Shown here: positions 4,482-5,222 of the stretch, piece by piece | Numbering within the stretch: the first letter of the stretch is position 1 | Layout of the letters: each line of letters begins with the position of its first letter | NCBI GenBank assembly: GCA_012520695.1 | Contig: JAAYNU010000091.1 | Location: 1-5,222, forward strand | Direction: 5' to 3' | DNA: 5,222 nt | From: Erysipelothrix sp. | GTDB taxonomy: Bacteria; Bacillota_I; Bacilli_A; Erysipelotrichales; Erysipelotrichaceae | Made by a program: the position numbers and the translations under genes | Notes under the pieces: model-generated | Seen by the model: the letters and a program-made list of their open reading frames with translations, nothing else | Told to the model about the DNA's origin: nothing | The model's database searches: none

Positions 4482-5222
4482 ATGAAATGGCTTAACGAAC
4501 ACAGTAGACAATTTCTTTCCCGGGGTTATTTAACTGAAGGGGTAACACCAGAAGCACGCGTAAGATTCATTGCGGATACAGCAGAAGAAATCTTAGGCAT
4601 TGACGGCTTTGCAGATAAATTCTATGGCTATATGGATAAAGGATACTATTCAATGTCCTCACCAATTTGGTCAAACTTTGGAATCGATAAAGGACTTCCA
4701 ATCTCATGCTTCGGATCACACTTACAAGACAACATGGGTGGTATTCTATACACTCAAGCAGAAGTTGGAATGATGAGTAAATTCGGAGGCGGTACATCAG
4801 GTTACTTCGGCGACCTACGTCACCGTGGAGCACCGATTAAAGACAACGGACAATCATCAGGATCTGTTCACTTTATGAAATTATTCGAAACAATCATCGA
4901 CGTAGTATCACAAGGATCAACACGACGCGGACGTTTCGCACCATACCTTCCAATCAGTCACCCAGATATTGAAGAATTCCTCAAAATCGGAACTGAAGGA
5001 GACCCAATCCAAGAATTAACACACGGTGTAACTGTGTCAGACGCATGGATGGACGAAATGGTTGCGGGAGATTCAGAAAAAAGAGCACTATGGGCTAAAT
5101 TAATCCAACGACGCGTTGAAATTGGTTACCCATACATCTTCTTTACTGATACTGTCAACAACCAAACAGTAGACGTCTACAAAGACAAAAATCTTAAGAT
5201 TCGTCACTCAAACCTATGTTCA
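4482..5222 (+). CDS. nrdA: Class I ribonucleotide reductase catalytic subunit NrdA lacking an ATP-cone (3' end outside window)
   Basis: These are the first 247 residues of the large subunit, which reduces ribonucleoside diphosphates to deoxy forms using the radical made by NrdB. The protein begins MKWLNEHSRQFLSRGYLTEG, directly in the catalytic-domain lead-in, so the roughly 90-residue ATP-cone common at the NrdA N-terminus is absent. Visible landmarks are Cys76 in LPISCFG, aligned to E. coli redox Cys225; the glycine-rich FGGGTSGYFGDLRHRG (101-116), in the loop region linked to substrate specificity control; QGSTRRGRFAPYL (144-156); and SNLCS at the right edge, where Cys246 aligns to the thiyl-radical Cys439. 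The C-terminal redox cysteines lie outside the window. The start is fixed by its ribosome binding site. Overall on/off control is presumably exerted through the cone on NrdB. Lys/Asn/Asp codons with C in the third position are frequent, consistent with a well-expressed gene. Confidence 0.95.
   Translation, partial: MKWLNEHSRQFLSRGYLTEGVTPEARVRFIADTAEEILGIDGFADKFYGYMDKGYYSMSSPIWSNFGIDKGLPISCFGSHLQDNMGGILYTQAEVGMMSKFGGGTSGYFGDLRHRGAPIKDNGQSSGSVHFMKLFETIIDVVSQGSTRRGRFAPYLPISHPDIEEFLKIGTEGDPIQELTHGVTVSDAWMDEMVAGDSEKRALWAKLIQRRVEIGYPYIFFTDTVNNQTVDVYKDKNLKIRHSNLCS

Noticed and set aside
4567..4833. Minus-strand open frame of 88 codons inside nrdA
   Set aside because: It lies antisense to a strongly conserved enzyme region, with no RBS and no recognisable domain.

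Overview
The window looks like chromosomal DNA of a low-GC Gram-positive bacterium (Bacillota). The evidence is AT-rich sequence, strong AGGAGG-type ribosome binding sites, sigma-A-like promoters, a lipobox lipoprotein and a heterodimer-style ABC exporter pair. TGA is used as a stop at the end of the first ABC gene and of the lipoprotein gene, so a UGA=Trp mollicute is unlikely. I cannot name the genus; an Erysipelotrichia-like origin is only an impression. All convincing genes are on the + strand.

Layout. (1) Positions 1-763 hold the 3' part of an ABC exporter gene: the end of its membrane domain and a complete ATPase domain. Its start lies left of the window. (2) Positions 760-2376 hold a second, complete ABC exporter half-transporter, joined to the first by an ATGA stop/start overlap. 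The two probably form a heterodimeric exporter of unknown substrate. (3) Positions 2377-2569 are a compact regulatory stretch with three inverted repeats and one good extended -10 promoter. (4) Positions 2570-2956 encode a small lipoprotein with a Glu/Pro-rich pentapeptide-repeat linker, followed by a strong intrinsic terminator (2972-3013). (5) Positions 3014-3183 hold two candidate promoters and an inverted repeat ahead of the ribonucleotide reductase operon. (6) Positions 3184-4452 encode the radical-generating subunit NrdB, which carries an N-terminal ATP-cone, and 4482 to the right edge is the start of the catalytic subunit NrdA, which lacks one.

The most notable biology is the ribonucleotide reductase. 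The allosteric ATP-cone, usually at the N-terminus of NrdA, is on NrdB instead. This arrangement has been characterised in the Leeuwenhoekiella blandensis enzyme and is associated with class Id (dimanganese) reductases, so it is unusual rather than undescribed. Overall activity would be switched by ATP/dATP binding to the small subunit. The order nrdB-nrdA, the TTG start of nrdB and the absence of nrdI between the genes fit this type. The ABC pair and the lipoprotein seem to be separate transcription units, and I see no direct functional link between them and the nrd genes.
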